From Edaphochlamys debaryana (taxonomy: Eukaryota > Chlorophyta > Chlorophyceae > Chlamydomonadales), in NCBI GenBank assembly GCA_016858145.1, contig JAEHOE010000087.1:372001-436000 (forward strand): a DNA stretch of 64,000 nt, read 5' to 3'. A program made the translations under genes and the position numbers. The notes beneath the pieces are model-generated. The model was given only the letters and a program-made list of their open reading frames with translations, was not told where the DNA came from and made no database searches. Shown here in pieces: positions 10,945 to 22,222 of the stretch; position 1 is the stretch's first letter; every line of letters begins with the position of its first letter.

Positions 10945-13377
10945 ATGGAGGAGAACCAGACGGAGGAGGTCCGCATTCTCTTCAGCACAGCTAAGTCGGA
11001 GGCCTACACGCACAAAGCTGGCTTTAAGCAGCTATTCAGGCGTCTTCGATCCAGCTATAGGCCAGACAAGGTAGATAAGGACGACTTCACCTTTGACAAC
11101 ATCAAAAATGCACACATCTTGGTGCTGGGATGCCCGCGGGAGAAGTTCACCGCCCAGGAGATGGACATGCTCAAAAAGTTCGTCAAGGGGGGCGGCTCCA
11201 TCCTCATCCTCATGTCGGAGGGTGGGGAGGAGAAGGCGGGGACCAACATCAACTACTTCCTGGAGCAGTTTGGCATGTCCGTGAACAATGACGCCGTGGT
11301 GCGCACCACGCACTACAAGTACCTCCACCCCAAGGAGGTGCTGATCTCGGACGGCATCCTCAACCGGGCCGTGATCACGGGGGCGGGGAAGAGCCTCAAC
11401 GTGAACGACGATGACGAGTACCGCATCTCGAAGGGGCCACAGGCCTTTGACGGGACGGGCCTCGAATTCGTCTACCCCTTCGGCGCCACGCTGTCGGTGG
11501 CAAAGCCAGCCGTGCCGGTGCTGTCCAGCGGGAAGATCGCCTACCCCATGAACCGGCCAGTGGGCGCGGTGTGGGCGCAGCCGGGGTACGGCCGCATCGC
11601 CGTGCTGGGCTCGGCGGCCATGTTTGACGACAAGTGGCTCGACAAGGAGGAGAATTCCAAAGTCATGGACTTCCTGTTCAAGTTCCTCAAGCCGGTGAGC
11701 AGCGCCGAGGGCTGTTTGTGGGCCAAGCGACAGAGTTGGATGGCGGGGTGGCGGCTCGGGAGGGGGCTGGGTGGGGGAGAGGGCGCTTTGGGGAGGCTAC
11801 CGGGATATGCGGGCAGCAGACGCAGGCTGCGGAGATGAAGGGACTGGAGGTAGGCAGCTCACGACGCCCCCTTTTCCCTTAGCTGCATTCCCGCCGCCTT
11901 GCGTGCACACTGGTCCCCTCGCTCATCAGTACGGCACGCACGCTCCCGCCCTGGAGTGCCATCCCAAACGCCCCGTGCCCCGCTGGCCCCTGCCCTCGCC
12001 TCCCAGAACACCAAGCTGGCGCTCAATGACATTGACGCGGAGGAGCCGGACGTGTCGGACCTGAAGCTGCTGCCGGACACGTCCAGCCTGGCGGACAAGC
12101 TCAAGGGGTGCCTGCAGGTGGGCGAGCGGCGCGGAGCTGGGCAGGCGGCTGGAGGGTGTGGGGCTGGTGCAAAGAGGGAGAGGGGCTGGGCTGCTTGGGG
12201 CGAGGGCAAGCCCTGCACGCTGGTCCTGGCCTAGAAGGGCCCCGGCAAGGCCCGAGGGCTTCAAGGATCGAGTTCCCATGGCATGGCCAGTTGAAGCGGG
12301 GCGCGCATGGGTGTAGAGGAAGGCGACGCAGACCACCGGAGTGGTCTGTGCGCGGGGTGCCGGCCTCGCCTTTCTGCCCTCATCCTCACCTGCCAGCCGC
12401 CCTCCTGCCCTGCTCGCTCCACTTCACCTCCTCCCTCTCTCCCAGCCCCCACCCCACACGCCCATGAGCGCATCCCTCCCACAACCCTCACCCTCGCGCC
12501 CTGACCCCTCATGTCTGCCCCGACTCTGCGCCTCACCCCAGGAAATTGACGAGGTGCCGCGCAACTGGACGATGCTGTTTGACGACTCGTTGTTCAAGTT
12601 CGACACCTCGCTGATCCCGGAGGCCGTGTCGCTGTACGAGAAGCTGGGCGTGAAGAAGGGCCCGCTCAACCTCATCCCGCCCTCCTTCGAGACGCCCCTG
12701 CCGCCGCTGCAGCCCGCCGTCTTCCCGCCCACCATCCGCGAGCCGCCCCCGCCCGCCCTGGAGCTGTTCGACCTGGACGAGAGCTTCGCGTCCGAGACGG
12801 TGGGCGAGCGGGAGGGAAGGGAAGGACACGGGGCCTGCACAGGGTTCTGCGCCCTAGGCGCGGCTTACTTCTGGCTGCTTTGGTGCTGACCCTCGCCCCC
12901 CGCCCCCTCCCCTTCCCTTACACCCGCAGAACCGGCTGGCCTCGCTCACCAACAAGTGCCACGGGGAGGAGGACCTGGAGTACTACATCATGGAGGCGGG
13001 CCACATCCTGGGGCTCAAGCTGGGGGAGACCGCCAACGCCAAGGTGGGCAGCGCCCGCAGGGAAGGGTCCTCGCGGCTTCGGGCTAGGCGCACGGGACGA
13101 GCTTGGCAGGGCAGCAATGGAGGGCGACGGTGCGCTGGCTGCGGGCTCGTGCCTCTCCTGACACCCACCATCCGGTTCGCTCACCCCCTTGTCCTCCCCT
13201 CCTTTCTGCCCCCCCCCCCTTTTCCCCGATGTCTATCCGCAGCACGTGCTGGCGGAGGTGTTCCGGCGCATCTCGCAGTACAAGATGGGCTCTCTGGGGC
13301 TGGGCCAGACGCTGGACACCATGGGCGGCACCATGGGCGGCACCGGCAACGCCTTCGGGGACCAGTTCGAGCTGTAA
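10945..13377 (+). CDS. IFT52: Intraflagellar transport protein 52 (IFT-B core)
   Basis: Five exons, 10945-11694, 12007-12117, 12542-12799, 12930-13043 and 13243-13377, all GT-AG and phase 0, encode 455 residues, about the length of Chlamydomonas IFT52/BLD1. Exon 1 (residues 1-250) is the N-terminal GIFT domain: KSEAYTHKAGFKQLFRRLRS, then ILVLGCPREKFTAQEMDML, then KGGGSILILMSEGGEE. Exons 2-5 give the middle and C-terminal parts (NDIDAEEPDVSDLKLLPDT, then EVPRNWTMLFDDSLFKFDTS), which in the family contact IFT88 and IFT46. The protein is a core subunit of the IFT-B train that carries cargo up the cilium, and loss in Chlamydomonas (bld1) gives bald cells. Its presence shows the organism builds flagella. 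The start is the first ATG, in a good context. Confidence 0.97.
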
Positions 13378-14155
13378 TGGCTCAGGCCTGGGGCCACGGC
13401 TATACAGCGTCTGCCGTTGTGGGGCTGCCCGTGCGGGGACGGGGCAGCGCCGCAAGGGGTGGTGGTTGGGCAGGAGAGGCCAGCCGCGGAGGCGGGTCGA
13501 GGTGGAGGTGTGAGCTCGGATGCGAGGCGGGGAAGTGATGCAGCGGTGCCGCAGCAGCTGCGGGGCTGTGCAGGGGCGCAAGACTGAGGTATAGAGCAAG
13601 ACAGGGCCTCGTGCCCTCAGCCAGCCTATGGGTGCAAAGCGTCGTGGACGTTGTGAGGGTCCCCAAGGAGGGGCCCTGGACTTGGGAGCCCTGGCGTAAA
13701 CTTCTGGTAGGAATGGACGGCTCAGGCGGGGGGCGCTGCGGGTTGTACATAGGCGACACACGTGGAGGGCAGGGTTCGTGCCTCCCTGTAACGTGCCGCT
13801 GGTGATCATCTATACTCCCTCGCCCCCGGGACCATCTGCTGGTGCGCTAGCAGCCCCGGACGCGCAGCTGCATCATGCCGGTCGGGCTGTCGAAACCGAG
13901 TACGTCGGTGATGGTCCAAAGGTGTGAACCGCGGCGTGCCTGCCCCTATCCATACTTACACACATAACTCAGACTAACTCTCAGCTAGTTGCTACACCTG
14001 AGGCCAAGCAAGTAGCGCCCCCGCAGGTTGCATGCAAGCGTGCTTTGTCGCCTGGATGACGATCCCCTACCATAGGCCCCGATAACGCTGGCGCATCAGC
14101 ATTAGGAACGGATCTTGCTTGACCTGCGCGCTACCGAGAGCGCTCAGCGCCAAAC
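13378..14155. other. Intergenic, IFT52 3' UTR and ankyrin-gene promoter
   Basis: No gene is supported. It includes the probable IFT52 3' UTR, ending near the TGTAA at 13787. Confidence 0.5.
13787..13791 (+). terminator. Putative IFT52 poly(A) signal (TGTAA)
   Basis: TGTAA about 410 nt downstream of the IFT52 stop, a typical volvocine arrangement. Confidence 0.5.
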
Positions 14156-16574
14156 ATGTCGGCAGGCGAGGCTGTCTTCCAGGCAGTCCTGGGGGCCGTG
14201 GCTCGTCACCTGCCACCCAACGAAATCGCGTGCACGCTAAGGGTTGTGAACCGTGCGGCTTCAGTTCAGCTCCGACACCACATCGTCGTCCGGCTTTCGC
14301 AGCCCTCGCCGCACTTGGCCTTCGCCGCAAAGTGGGGGGCAGGAGGCTGCCGCTCGTTAACGCTGGTGCAGCGCCGGCAGCTGCTCGGCCTGACAGCTGC
14401 GAGCGGTGACGTTGCGAACCTGGAACTTGCCCTGACTTCGGCCGGATGCGTGCTGACCGCTGAGGTCGCTGCGTCCGCGGGCGCGGCGGGGCAGTTGGTG
14501 GCCTGTCGCTGGCTGCTAGACCGGGGCTGTCCGCTTCAAGCCCTCGACTGCCACGAGACGGAGGAGGAGGCGGTCGCGGGCGACACGCTGGTCGCCGCCG
14601 CCTCCAACGGCCACCTGCACGTGTGCGAGTGGGCCCTCGCCGCCGGCGTGCCCTGGAGCGAGGCTGCCGTACGCGCGGCCGCACGTGGCGGCCACGTGGA
14701 ACTGGTCGAATGGCTGCGCAAGCAGCGGCCGGCGGGGCAGGCGGCGGCGGGGGAGATGGCGGCGGGGCGGTGGCTGCAGGCGGTGGCGCACGGCTGCGAC
14801 CTGGCCACGCTGCAGCGGTACGAGGCGGAGGCGGAGGAGGCGGGGGCGGGCCTGCGGCAGCTGGACTTCAGCCGCAAGGCGCTGGTGCTGGCGGCGGCGG
14901 CCAGCAGCCCCACGCCCGACTGGAAGGTGCGTGCGGACGGCGGGGGCGGGGGCGCGTGCTCGTGAGCCGGTTAGCATACCGTACAAGGGAAGGGGAGCAG
15001 TTGCGGAGCGACGGCCAGGGCGTCGCGCACAAGACTGTGGCCCGCACGGCCGCTGCTTAGCGAGGTGCCCTCAGCCTTTTGCATCCCTTGTCCCACGTCC
15101 GATGCCCGCATGTAGTCCTGTGTGTGTGCCTTGAAACGGTTTCCCGCTCTCAGGCCCCATCCTCCCCGACCCCCGCGCAGGCCAAGTGCGAGTGGTTGCA
15201 AGTGCAGAGCTGCCCGCGCACGCACTTCGCCTGCAGCGAGGCGGCGGGCATGGGGCGGGGCGGCGGCAGCGCGGGGACCATCGACGGCGGAGCGGCGCGG
15301 GTGGCGTGGCTGCGGGAGCGCTGGGGCTACCCTCTGCAGCCCTCCTCGGCGGAGCGAGCCGCCGCCGCCGGCAACGCCGAGGCCCTGCGCTACATCCTCG
15401 CCAACCAGCCCGGCCCGCCAACCGACACGGGCGCCACGAGCGCCGCCGTGGAGAACGGGCACCTGGACTGCCTGCAGATCCTAACCGCCGCCGGGGTCCC
15501 GATCGACCCAGGCCGGGCCCTCATGGCCGCGGCCCGGCACGGCCGCCTGCCCATCGCGGCTTGGCTCGTGGGCACCTATCGGGAGGAGGCCATGGCGACG
15601 GGGCGAGGCGGCGACGTGGGCGGCGAGGGCGGAGCGTCATGGGCTGACGTGGCGTACTTGGCGGCGTGCTCGGGCAATGAGGAGCTTCTGGAGTGGCTGT
15701 GGAAGGGCCACGGCCCCGGGCGGCCGCTGGGCGGCTTCCCCGCCGCCGGCATGTGGACCGCCGCCGCCAGCTCGGGGTGCGAGGCGGCGGTGGAGTGGGT
15801 GCGCAGGCGGGGCTGGCCCGTGCCGGTGAGGCGGAGCGGCAGGGTACAGGGTGCGGGTCATGGTTTGGGGACGGAGAGGTGGCGGGGCTTGGAGGGAGGA
15901 ATGCGACGGGAGGGGTCTGGGCTGGGTAACAGCTGCTCGCTGCCGCCGTCGATAGCGGCCTCCGTACCTCCCTCCCCCATCCGCAGTTGTGCCTGCTCAC
16001 GGCACCTGCTCTATGTCTGCGCTCTCCCTAACCGTGCGCTCACCCTGCCCCCGTTCTCCCCTCCATGCGCAGCGCGACGGCTGGCCCTACCTGGAGCCCG
16101 CCTGGCGCGGGGACCTGTCCATGCTGGCCTGCCTGCGCCGCCTGGGCTGTCCCTTCGCCATGGCGTCGGCGCCGCTGCTCTTCACGCGGGCGGTCTACTC
16201 GCAGGCAAGCGTGGGGACAGCGGGAATGCATGGTCGGGGCACGTGGTTGTAAGCCAACACCCAACTGCGGGCCTGCACGTGCAGCTGAGCTAGGCTTCTT
16301 GGCTAGCCAACAACGCATCTTTGATCTTGTTCCAACCGCCCAACTTCTTCCCTCGCAGCTCGGGCGCCAGGCGCCGCTGCCGGTGCTGCGCTGGCTGCAC
16401 GAGGCGGGGTGCCCGGCGGACTGGGCGGAGGCGGAGGAGGAGGCGGGCAAGCGGCCGCGGGGGGGCGACCGGGACGCGGTGGTGGCGTGGGTGGCGGCGC
16501 AGCGGGGCAAGGCGGAGAAGGCGCAGAGGGGAACGGGGTGCTGGTGGCCGTGCAGCTGGTGGGGGCGGAGGTAG
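14156..16574 (+). CDS. F-box-like / ankyrin-type repeat protein
   Basis: Four phase-0 exons, 14156-14926, 15181-15825, 16073-16204 and 16359-16574, give about 587 residues. The N-terminus (AVARHLPPNEIACTLRVVNR) resembles the F-box-like start of large chlamydomonad ankyrin families. It is followed by degenerate ankyrin-like units, for example AAASNGHLHVCEWALAAGVP, RGGHVELVEWLRKQ, AVENGHLDCLQILTAAGVPI and AAARHGRLPIAAWLV. Such proteins are protein-protein adaptors; no partner can be named. The intron after 16204 has a GC donor (CAG|GCAAGC), supported by the continuing helix pattern. The final 25 or so residues are Trp- and basic-rich and unlike the repeats, so the last exon may extend to another intron. 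Confidence 0.75.
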
Positions 16575-16835
16575 GCCCGGGTCGTGAGGAGGCTAGGGAG
16601 CGTCAAGGGTTTCGCGAGTGGCCCGCGCGGGAAGGGGGTGGTGATGGTCGACGACTGGGGGCTCGTGCAGAAGGGCCCGGGTTGCCAGGGGCCAGCTGTC
16701 GGTGTGGACCTGACCCGTGATGAGCGGGCACCGCAACCATGCAACCCGTGATATGCATCTCCCGTTCGGCCGCCATTCCAACTTGCCTCCAGCCCCTCTT
16801 CTGCACCTGATAGATACCACGGATAGCCCTACAGC
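16575..16835. other. Short intergenic before the module array
   Basis: No gene is seen. It separates the ankyrin gene from the first alpha exon of the array. Confidence 0.4.
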
Positions 16836-18192
16836 ATGGATGCAGTCGTCACTGCTGCAGAGCGGGCTGCAGCGCAGGCCGCGGCCGAGACCGTGGTGCG
16901 CTTGCTTCTGCGCAAGCTGCACACGCAGGAGCTGCCGCGCTGTCACGTGTTCGTGATTTCCGAGGAGCCTTCCTATGGTGCGCAGACGCTGGCGGAGGCC
17001 GTCCCACGGCTGCGCGTGTCGCTCCTGGCTCAGGGACACGAGGTTGAGGAGGAGCGCACGTACTCGCTGAAGCGGTGAGGGCGCGGACCATGCACAGCAG
17101 CACAGGGCACAGCGGGGTGCAGGGGACCAATGGCACAGAGCCGCAGGGGACGGAAGCCGCGTCCTCCTTACTCACCAGCCAGCCCATGCCTGCCGCAGGG
17201 TTACCGGCCAGGAGGGCAGCAGCAAGCTCAGCCCCTCCAAGATGCGCCTGGTGGACCGCACCCGCGCTGCGGTGCTTGAGGCGCTGGTGCCCATGCTGGG
17301 GGAGAGCCTCAACGCGGAGTGGCTGACGGAGGGCTGCTCGGTGACCTGGGAGGGGGTGGTGCCCTCCGGAAGCTGCAAGACGACGCACGCGACGCCTGTC
17401 CCCGTGCTGCGCGTGACCCGCACGTGAGGCCTGCGGGTATGGAGGAGAACGCGTGGTACGGTGTGCCACTTGGAAAGGGCGTAAGAACGAGACTACATAA
17501 GGCGTGACCGCCACTCAGCGACAGCCAGTTAGCCAATCCTCGACTCCCTGACCCGTGCCATCACTATGCGTGCGCCTCCCCTCCTAGGGACCTGCTGGAT
17601 CCCGGGGCCATGCCAACCGCAGTCACTTGGGCGGCCGCCGACACAGCGCGTCAGGCGTCTGCACGGGAGGCAGCCGAGGCCGCCGTGCGGCTGGCGGTGC
17701 GGCACGCCTTCCTCAACACCGAGAGCTACCTGGTGTTCGAGGGTGTGCAGACCGGGGCCACAAACACGCAAGCGCTTGCCGTCTGGATGCTGAGGGGCGC
17801 CGAGCGCACTGGCTGCACGATTCGCTACAGCGGGTAAGCCGGTCTGAGGCATACCGTACCCACCGTGCATACCGTTAGCAGCGCATCTGTTTTTGGTCGA
17901 CCCCTCACGGGAGTGTTTACCACCGCTTCCCAACAGGTTTGAGGACGAGACCGGGAGGGCCTTCCCGGCGGCGGACTACGCCTTCACGCTGGTTGCGGCC
18001 AGCAAGGCCGAGCTGCTGGCGCAGCTGCGGCCGCTGCTGGGGCCCAACGTGGCCGTCGAGTGGCTGGAGGAGGGCCTGGAGGAGGACCGTGGCGGCGAGG
18101 GGGCGGTGGGCAGCAGGAAGCGGTACCACGACGGTCGGGAGGTGCCGGGGAGGTTCCCGTCCGCGTCTGTGCTGCGCGTGGCCAGGGCGTGA
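16836..18192 (+). CDS. Module-family gene A (alpha-beta-alpha-beta), intact
   Basis: Four exons, 16836-17074, 17199-17423, 17588-17833 and 17937-18192, all with phase-2 introns, encode 321 residues. Exon 1 (alpha) has ETVVRLLLRKLHTQELPRCH then RLRVSLL. Exon 2 (beta) has RAAVLEALVPMLGESLNAEW then VPVLRVTRT. Exon 3 (alpha) has ESYLVFEGV and LAVWMLRGAE. Exon 4 (beta) has AELLAQLRPLLGPNVAVEW and SVLRVARA followed by the stop. It lacks the transit-like leader and coiled coil of loci D-G, so it may be cytosolic or a simpler ancestral form. I do not recognise the family. Predicted order per pair is helix, strand, strand, strand, helix, strand, strand, suggesting one alpha+beta fold per pair. The ATG opens directly into the alpha helix. 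Confidence 0.75.
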
Positions 18193-18712
18193 GGGCTTAC
18201 GGCCAGAGCGTGGGTACCTGGGTGGGGATGGATGGGAGCTAGTTGGCAACGGGGCACACCAAGGTGGGGCCTGATCGATCAATGGTGGCGGGTGCAGGCG
18301 TGGGTTTTCGAGGAGGGCGCACGGCACGCGCGCAGCTGAGCAGTGCTGGGCGGGGGGCCAAAGCGGCTGCTGCCGAGGGACGCCGCGGCTTGCACGTGGG
18401 TGATTAGGATTCCTGAGTGGGAATGGATGGGAGCTGGGTGCAGCGGGGCACATCGAGGACACACGCGTAGGGCCCTTTGTGCCCTTCGTGTGGCCTCTGT
18501 CAAGGCAGACTTGAGACGCTGCTTTATTGTTTTGCCCGTGGAGTGGAAGGTCCAAGGGCGCACGGGCCCCGTGTGAGGAGTTGAAAGGCCCACCTGTGAG
18601 CTCCGACCTCTGACCTCGATCGGGCCCTGCCTTAAGCCCGCATAGGGAAGCCCGACGCTTAGCCCCACTGCTAAGTGCCCCTGCCTCACTCTCTCGCAAC
18701 AGCCACGCAGCC
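18193..18712. other. Intergenic between module loci A and B
   Basis: About 0.5 kb with no supported coding exon. Confidence 0.4.
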
Positions 18713-19717
18713 ATGAGCGTCGTCGAGTCCGCTCGCAAGGCTAGCGCCGACGCTGCGGCCCAGGCGGTCGCGCGCCTGCTCATGCGGCAGCTGCACACGC
18801 AGGAGCTGCAGCGCACCAATTTCTTCCTGATCGCTGCGGAGGAGCCGCGCGCCGATGGGGGCGCGCGTGGAGGGTCTGGCGGACGCCGCGCCCTGCCTCC
18901 GCGTGTGGCTGCTGGAGGGCGCTAGCCTGAGCAGCGGAGCCCCCCTCCCGCTTTCCCTGTCCTTCAAGGAGTGAGCATGTGGGCACGAAGATGGATGCAT
19001 GTAAATCAGGGGGACTCCAGGGAGCGGGGACCGTCCCTCGCCCGGGGCACCTGTATGCTCCGTCTTCACCCAACCCCTGCTCCCTACCCCCAGGGCGGTC
19101 TGCGAGTCTACGGGCGACAAGCGCAAGAAGTCTTCGGCCCTGCCGGAGGCCTCCGCGCTCTGCCTGGTGGAGCGGACCCGCACCGCTGTGCTCGAGGTGC
19201 TGCGGCCCCTGCTGCGCAAGGCCCCGCCCACGCAGCCGGCGGTGCGGTACATCGGCGGCTCCCTGCCCTCTGCCGAGTGGATTGAGTGCCGCGTGTACCT
19301 GCCGTCAGGCCGCAGCAGCGTGCCCGTCCTGCGGGTCAGCATGTAGTGAGTACCGTAGGGCATGCAGGAGGCGTGGGGCAGTAGGGACGGCGTGGAAAGC
19401 AGGACGGCCCTGCCGACGGCTGGAGAGCTAGGGCCTCTGCTGAACCAATCGTCTCCTCGCCACCACGCCGGCGCACACTGCCCCCTTGCCCCTTGTTCCT
19501 TGCCGTCGCACAACTGCCCTTTCTTCCCCGCCCTTGCTCGCTTGCGCGCAGGCTGGTGGACGAGGAGACCGGCACCACGCAGCCCTACGCCGAGGCCAAC
19601 CCCCGGGGCACGCGCCTGGTGCGGGAGAGCCGCGACGCCCTGCTGATGGCGCTGCGGCCGCTGCTGGGCTCCTCCCTGCTGGAGGCGGACTGGCCGGCGG
19701 CGGACGAGCTGGTGTAG
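18713..19717 (+). pseudogene. Module-family locus B (alpha-beta-beta), frameshifted and truncated
   Basis: Exons 18713-18970 (alpha), 19094-19342 (beta) and 19552-19717 (beta) follow the family splice pattern. The alpha exon opens with an ATG and ARLLMRQLHTQELQRTNFF. Near 18855-18875 the frame shifts: the conserved LRVWLLEGA continues one base out of register, beside a G/GC-rich run. The first beta exon is open (TAVLEVLRPLL ... VPVLRVSM) but carries an insertion before AEW. A second beta exon follows directly with no alpha between them and stops early at 19715. The lost tail (GVPVLGVRQ) is still visible just downstream after a second stop. A sequencing error could explain the frameshift but not the missing alpha exon. 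Confidence 0.65.
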
Positions 19718-20047
19718 GGCGACGAGACCTTGTCGTAGGGTGTGCCCGTGCTGGGCGTACGGCAGGTCAGGGCCTGCCAATCGAGTGGTAGATAGGTAGG
19801 GGGCGGAGCTGGGGGGGGGGCCGGGGGACTGGAGCCTAGAGTGTGGACGGAGCACGAGGGAGGAGGGAGCCATCATAACAGGGGGTAGGGATGGAGAGAG
19901 GTGGAGAGTGCGTGCAGGGGCTTGGAGCTTTGTGTTCCACGTGTAAAACGTGTGCCGTTTGATATGTGGCATCTTTCTGAGCCGGGGCTTGTGGCCCTCA
20001 CTCAGCCGAAGCCATAGACGTAAGGCTTACTTGCTCCATCCGTAGAA
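19718..20047. other. Intergenic between module loci B and C
   Basis: G-rich sequence with no supported gene, apart from the decayed beta tail just after 19717. Confidence 0.4.
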
Positions 20048-21351
20048 ATGTTCGGCGTCGCCAGCACCGCGCGGAAGGCCGCCGCTGCGGCTGCGGCTGG
20101 GTCGGTGGTGCGTCTGCTGCTGCGCAAGGTGCACACGCAGCAGCTGCCATGCAACAGCTGCTTTGCGTTCTCAGTGCGGCTGCCCGCAGCTCAGGAGCAG
20201 CCGGCGGACCTGGCCAACGCCGCTACGCCGCCCCTTGACGTGTGGCTCCTCGAGGGGGACCACTTCGCCTCCGCATGGTGGGCCAGGAAGCTGCCGCCCT
20301 AGCCGCGCTTGCCCGCCAATGAACGCTCTTTCTCGCAGGGGGCACCGCGAGGCCGCAGAGCAGCTGGAGTTCCTGCCCGAGGCCGCCTCCCTCCGCCTGG
20401 TGGCGGCCACCCGCGCTGCGGTGCTTGAGGCGCTGCAGCCCCTGCTGTCGGGCAGCGGCCTGGTGGCGGAGTGGGTCGAGGGGCGCCACCTGAACGACCC
20501 CTACGAGTATTGGGGCACCCTCTGGGGCGGCAACCTCCGTCCTGGTGGTGACCCGGGGGTGAGAGACCCGGGGCCCTCGTCGCGGCCTTCGAAGCCCTTC
20601 CTGACGCCCTCAGTCTCTGCCTGCAGGGAGGGTCACATGTCCACGTCCGCCATCGTCCCGACCGGCACCCTGCGGCCGGCCTCAGGGCTCAGCAGCGCTT
20701 GGGCCCCTGCTGAGGAGGCCTGGAGGGCGGCGGCGGGGCCTGCCGCTGAGGGCGCCGTGCAGCTGATGCTGCGGCGCCTGTACACTGTGAATGAGAGCTA
20801 CCTGGTGTTCAAGCAGGAGGAGGAGTCGCTCATCGGTCCGGGGCGCACGCCCGACCTCCACCCCTGGCTGCTGCTGGGCGTGGAGGGCTCCAGGTGGGCT
20901 ACATGTGTAGGGCCGGTGAGCATACGTACGTACGTACGGCCCGTTGACCCCCCTCCCCCTTCCCCGGCTCACCCACATCACTGCAGCTCCACGGAGTCAG
21001 CGCCCAGCCAGCGTCCAGCCCCCGCATTCAGCATGACGTACACCAAGTGAGGGAAGGTGGTGGGAGGGCATGCATGCGCCTGCCTCTGTAAACCTCCATC
21101 CTCCGCTCCGCCCTATCTATAACGAAGGGCGGAGTCGTTCAAGGCGCTGCTGGACGGACGGCCTCACGTGCCGCCGGTTGGCAATCAGCTGGTAGAGGGC
21201 TCCCCCGCTGCGGTGCTAGAGGCGCTGCAGCCCCTGCTCGGCACGGGCATGCACGCCGAGTGGCTGACGGGCTGCCAACTGGCTTGGCAACTAAACCATG
21301 TGCTCCACACAGAGGTATCAGGCCGATGTGCTCAAGGTGACGTGCAGTTAG
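20048..21351 (+). pseudogene. Module-family locus C (alpha-beta-alpha-beta) with frameshifts
   Basis: Modelled exons are 20048-20277 (alpha), 20339-20558 (beta), 20627-20893 plus 20987-21046 (alpha, split by an extra intron) and 21128-21351 (beta). The alpha cores SVVRLLLRKVHTQQLP and QLMLRRLYTVNESYLVF and the beta cores AVLEALQPLLSGSGLVAEW and AVLEALQPLLGTGMHAEWL are clear. Exon 2 is one base too long for the frame, and its terminal strand (SVLVVTRG) reads in a shifted frame. The last exon shows the same kind of shift before VLKVTC and the stop. Both breaks sit before the final beta strand. If sequence errors are excluded the locus is a recent pseudogene or makes shortened proteins. Confidence 0.6.
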
Positions 21352-22222
21352 GTGAGATGGGGGATACCCAGCCGTCCCGCCGCTATGGTACACTACTGTC
21401 TAGATCTACACTCTTGATCACTGTGTTCCCCTTGCCCTGCCCCGCACGCCCCTGCCCCTCGATTGCAGCTCGAAGGCCGAGGCGGGGGCGGGCGGGCGGC
21501 GGGGTTGAAGTTGGCCCATCCTTGGCTGAGGACGCGGGTTTGCAGACAGTAAACTTGTGCATTAATGGGCTCGAATATTCCTCCATGGCACAAAGCATAG
21601 CGGTATGGCACCGGTATCGTATGGCGCTGCTAAGCGTGCAGCCGTAATGGCCCTGCAAGTAGGCGCTGTCTGAGGACTCTGAGGGGAGTGCGGCGGCATG
21701 CGCATGCGCTGTGTGGGGCTCAGCGGCCGCTGCTTGGGGGCGGGGGCATGCATTTGCAGGCCTGCGTGGAACAGGATTGGGGTGCAGGGATGGACAGGCC
21801 CCTGACATCGACAACATGCTGGGGGTTGACCCGCCCATGGAGAGAGCCGGTAGGGGATTGCCCAGCTAGATCGGCTCAGCAAAGTTGAGCGGAGTTGAGC
21901 AGAGTCGGTTGCGATGGGCGAGGATGCGTTATTGAGGTGGAACGCGCGAGGTTTTGGAAGTTCCAATAGTTGTCGTTACAATGTTATAGGACGTTCAAGC
22001 CTCGCGTGGGGTCCGCCTGTCAGCGACAGCCGCGAGCATTTACCCCTTCGACGTTTTGCGGCGAGGTTGACGGGACGCTGCTGGCCTTTGCGGCAGTTTG
22101 GCGCTCATGTTGAGCAGCTGTCTGGAGTAGTAGCGGACGTCTGTCGCTGCAGAAATAGTGGCTCTCCCTGCTTTCTTTCCACAGAGCCCGGTGCGATGCT
22201 TTCGCCTGTAGTGCAAGCTGCA
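21352..22222. other. Intergenic upstream of locus D
   Basis: No coding exon is supported. It holds the recurrent palindrome at 22017 about 0.2 kb before the locus D start. Confidence 0.45.
22017..22029. repeat. Recurrent palindrome, copy 1 (upstream of D)
   Basis: CTGTCAGCGACAG, inverted arms CTGTC/GACAG around AGC, followed by CCGCGA. One of five copies, each upstream of a leader-bearing module gene. Confidence 0.6.

Noticed and set aside
21914..22222. In-frame extension of locus D upstream to 21914
   Set aside because: Paralogues E and F start at the MRA(A/T)ASL methionine, and the extension has no counterpart in them.
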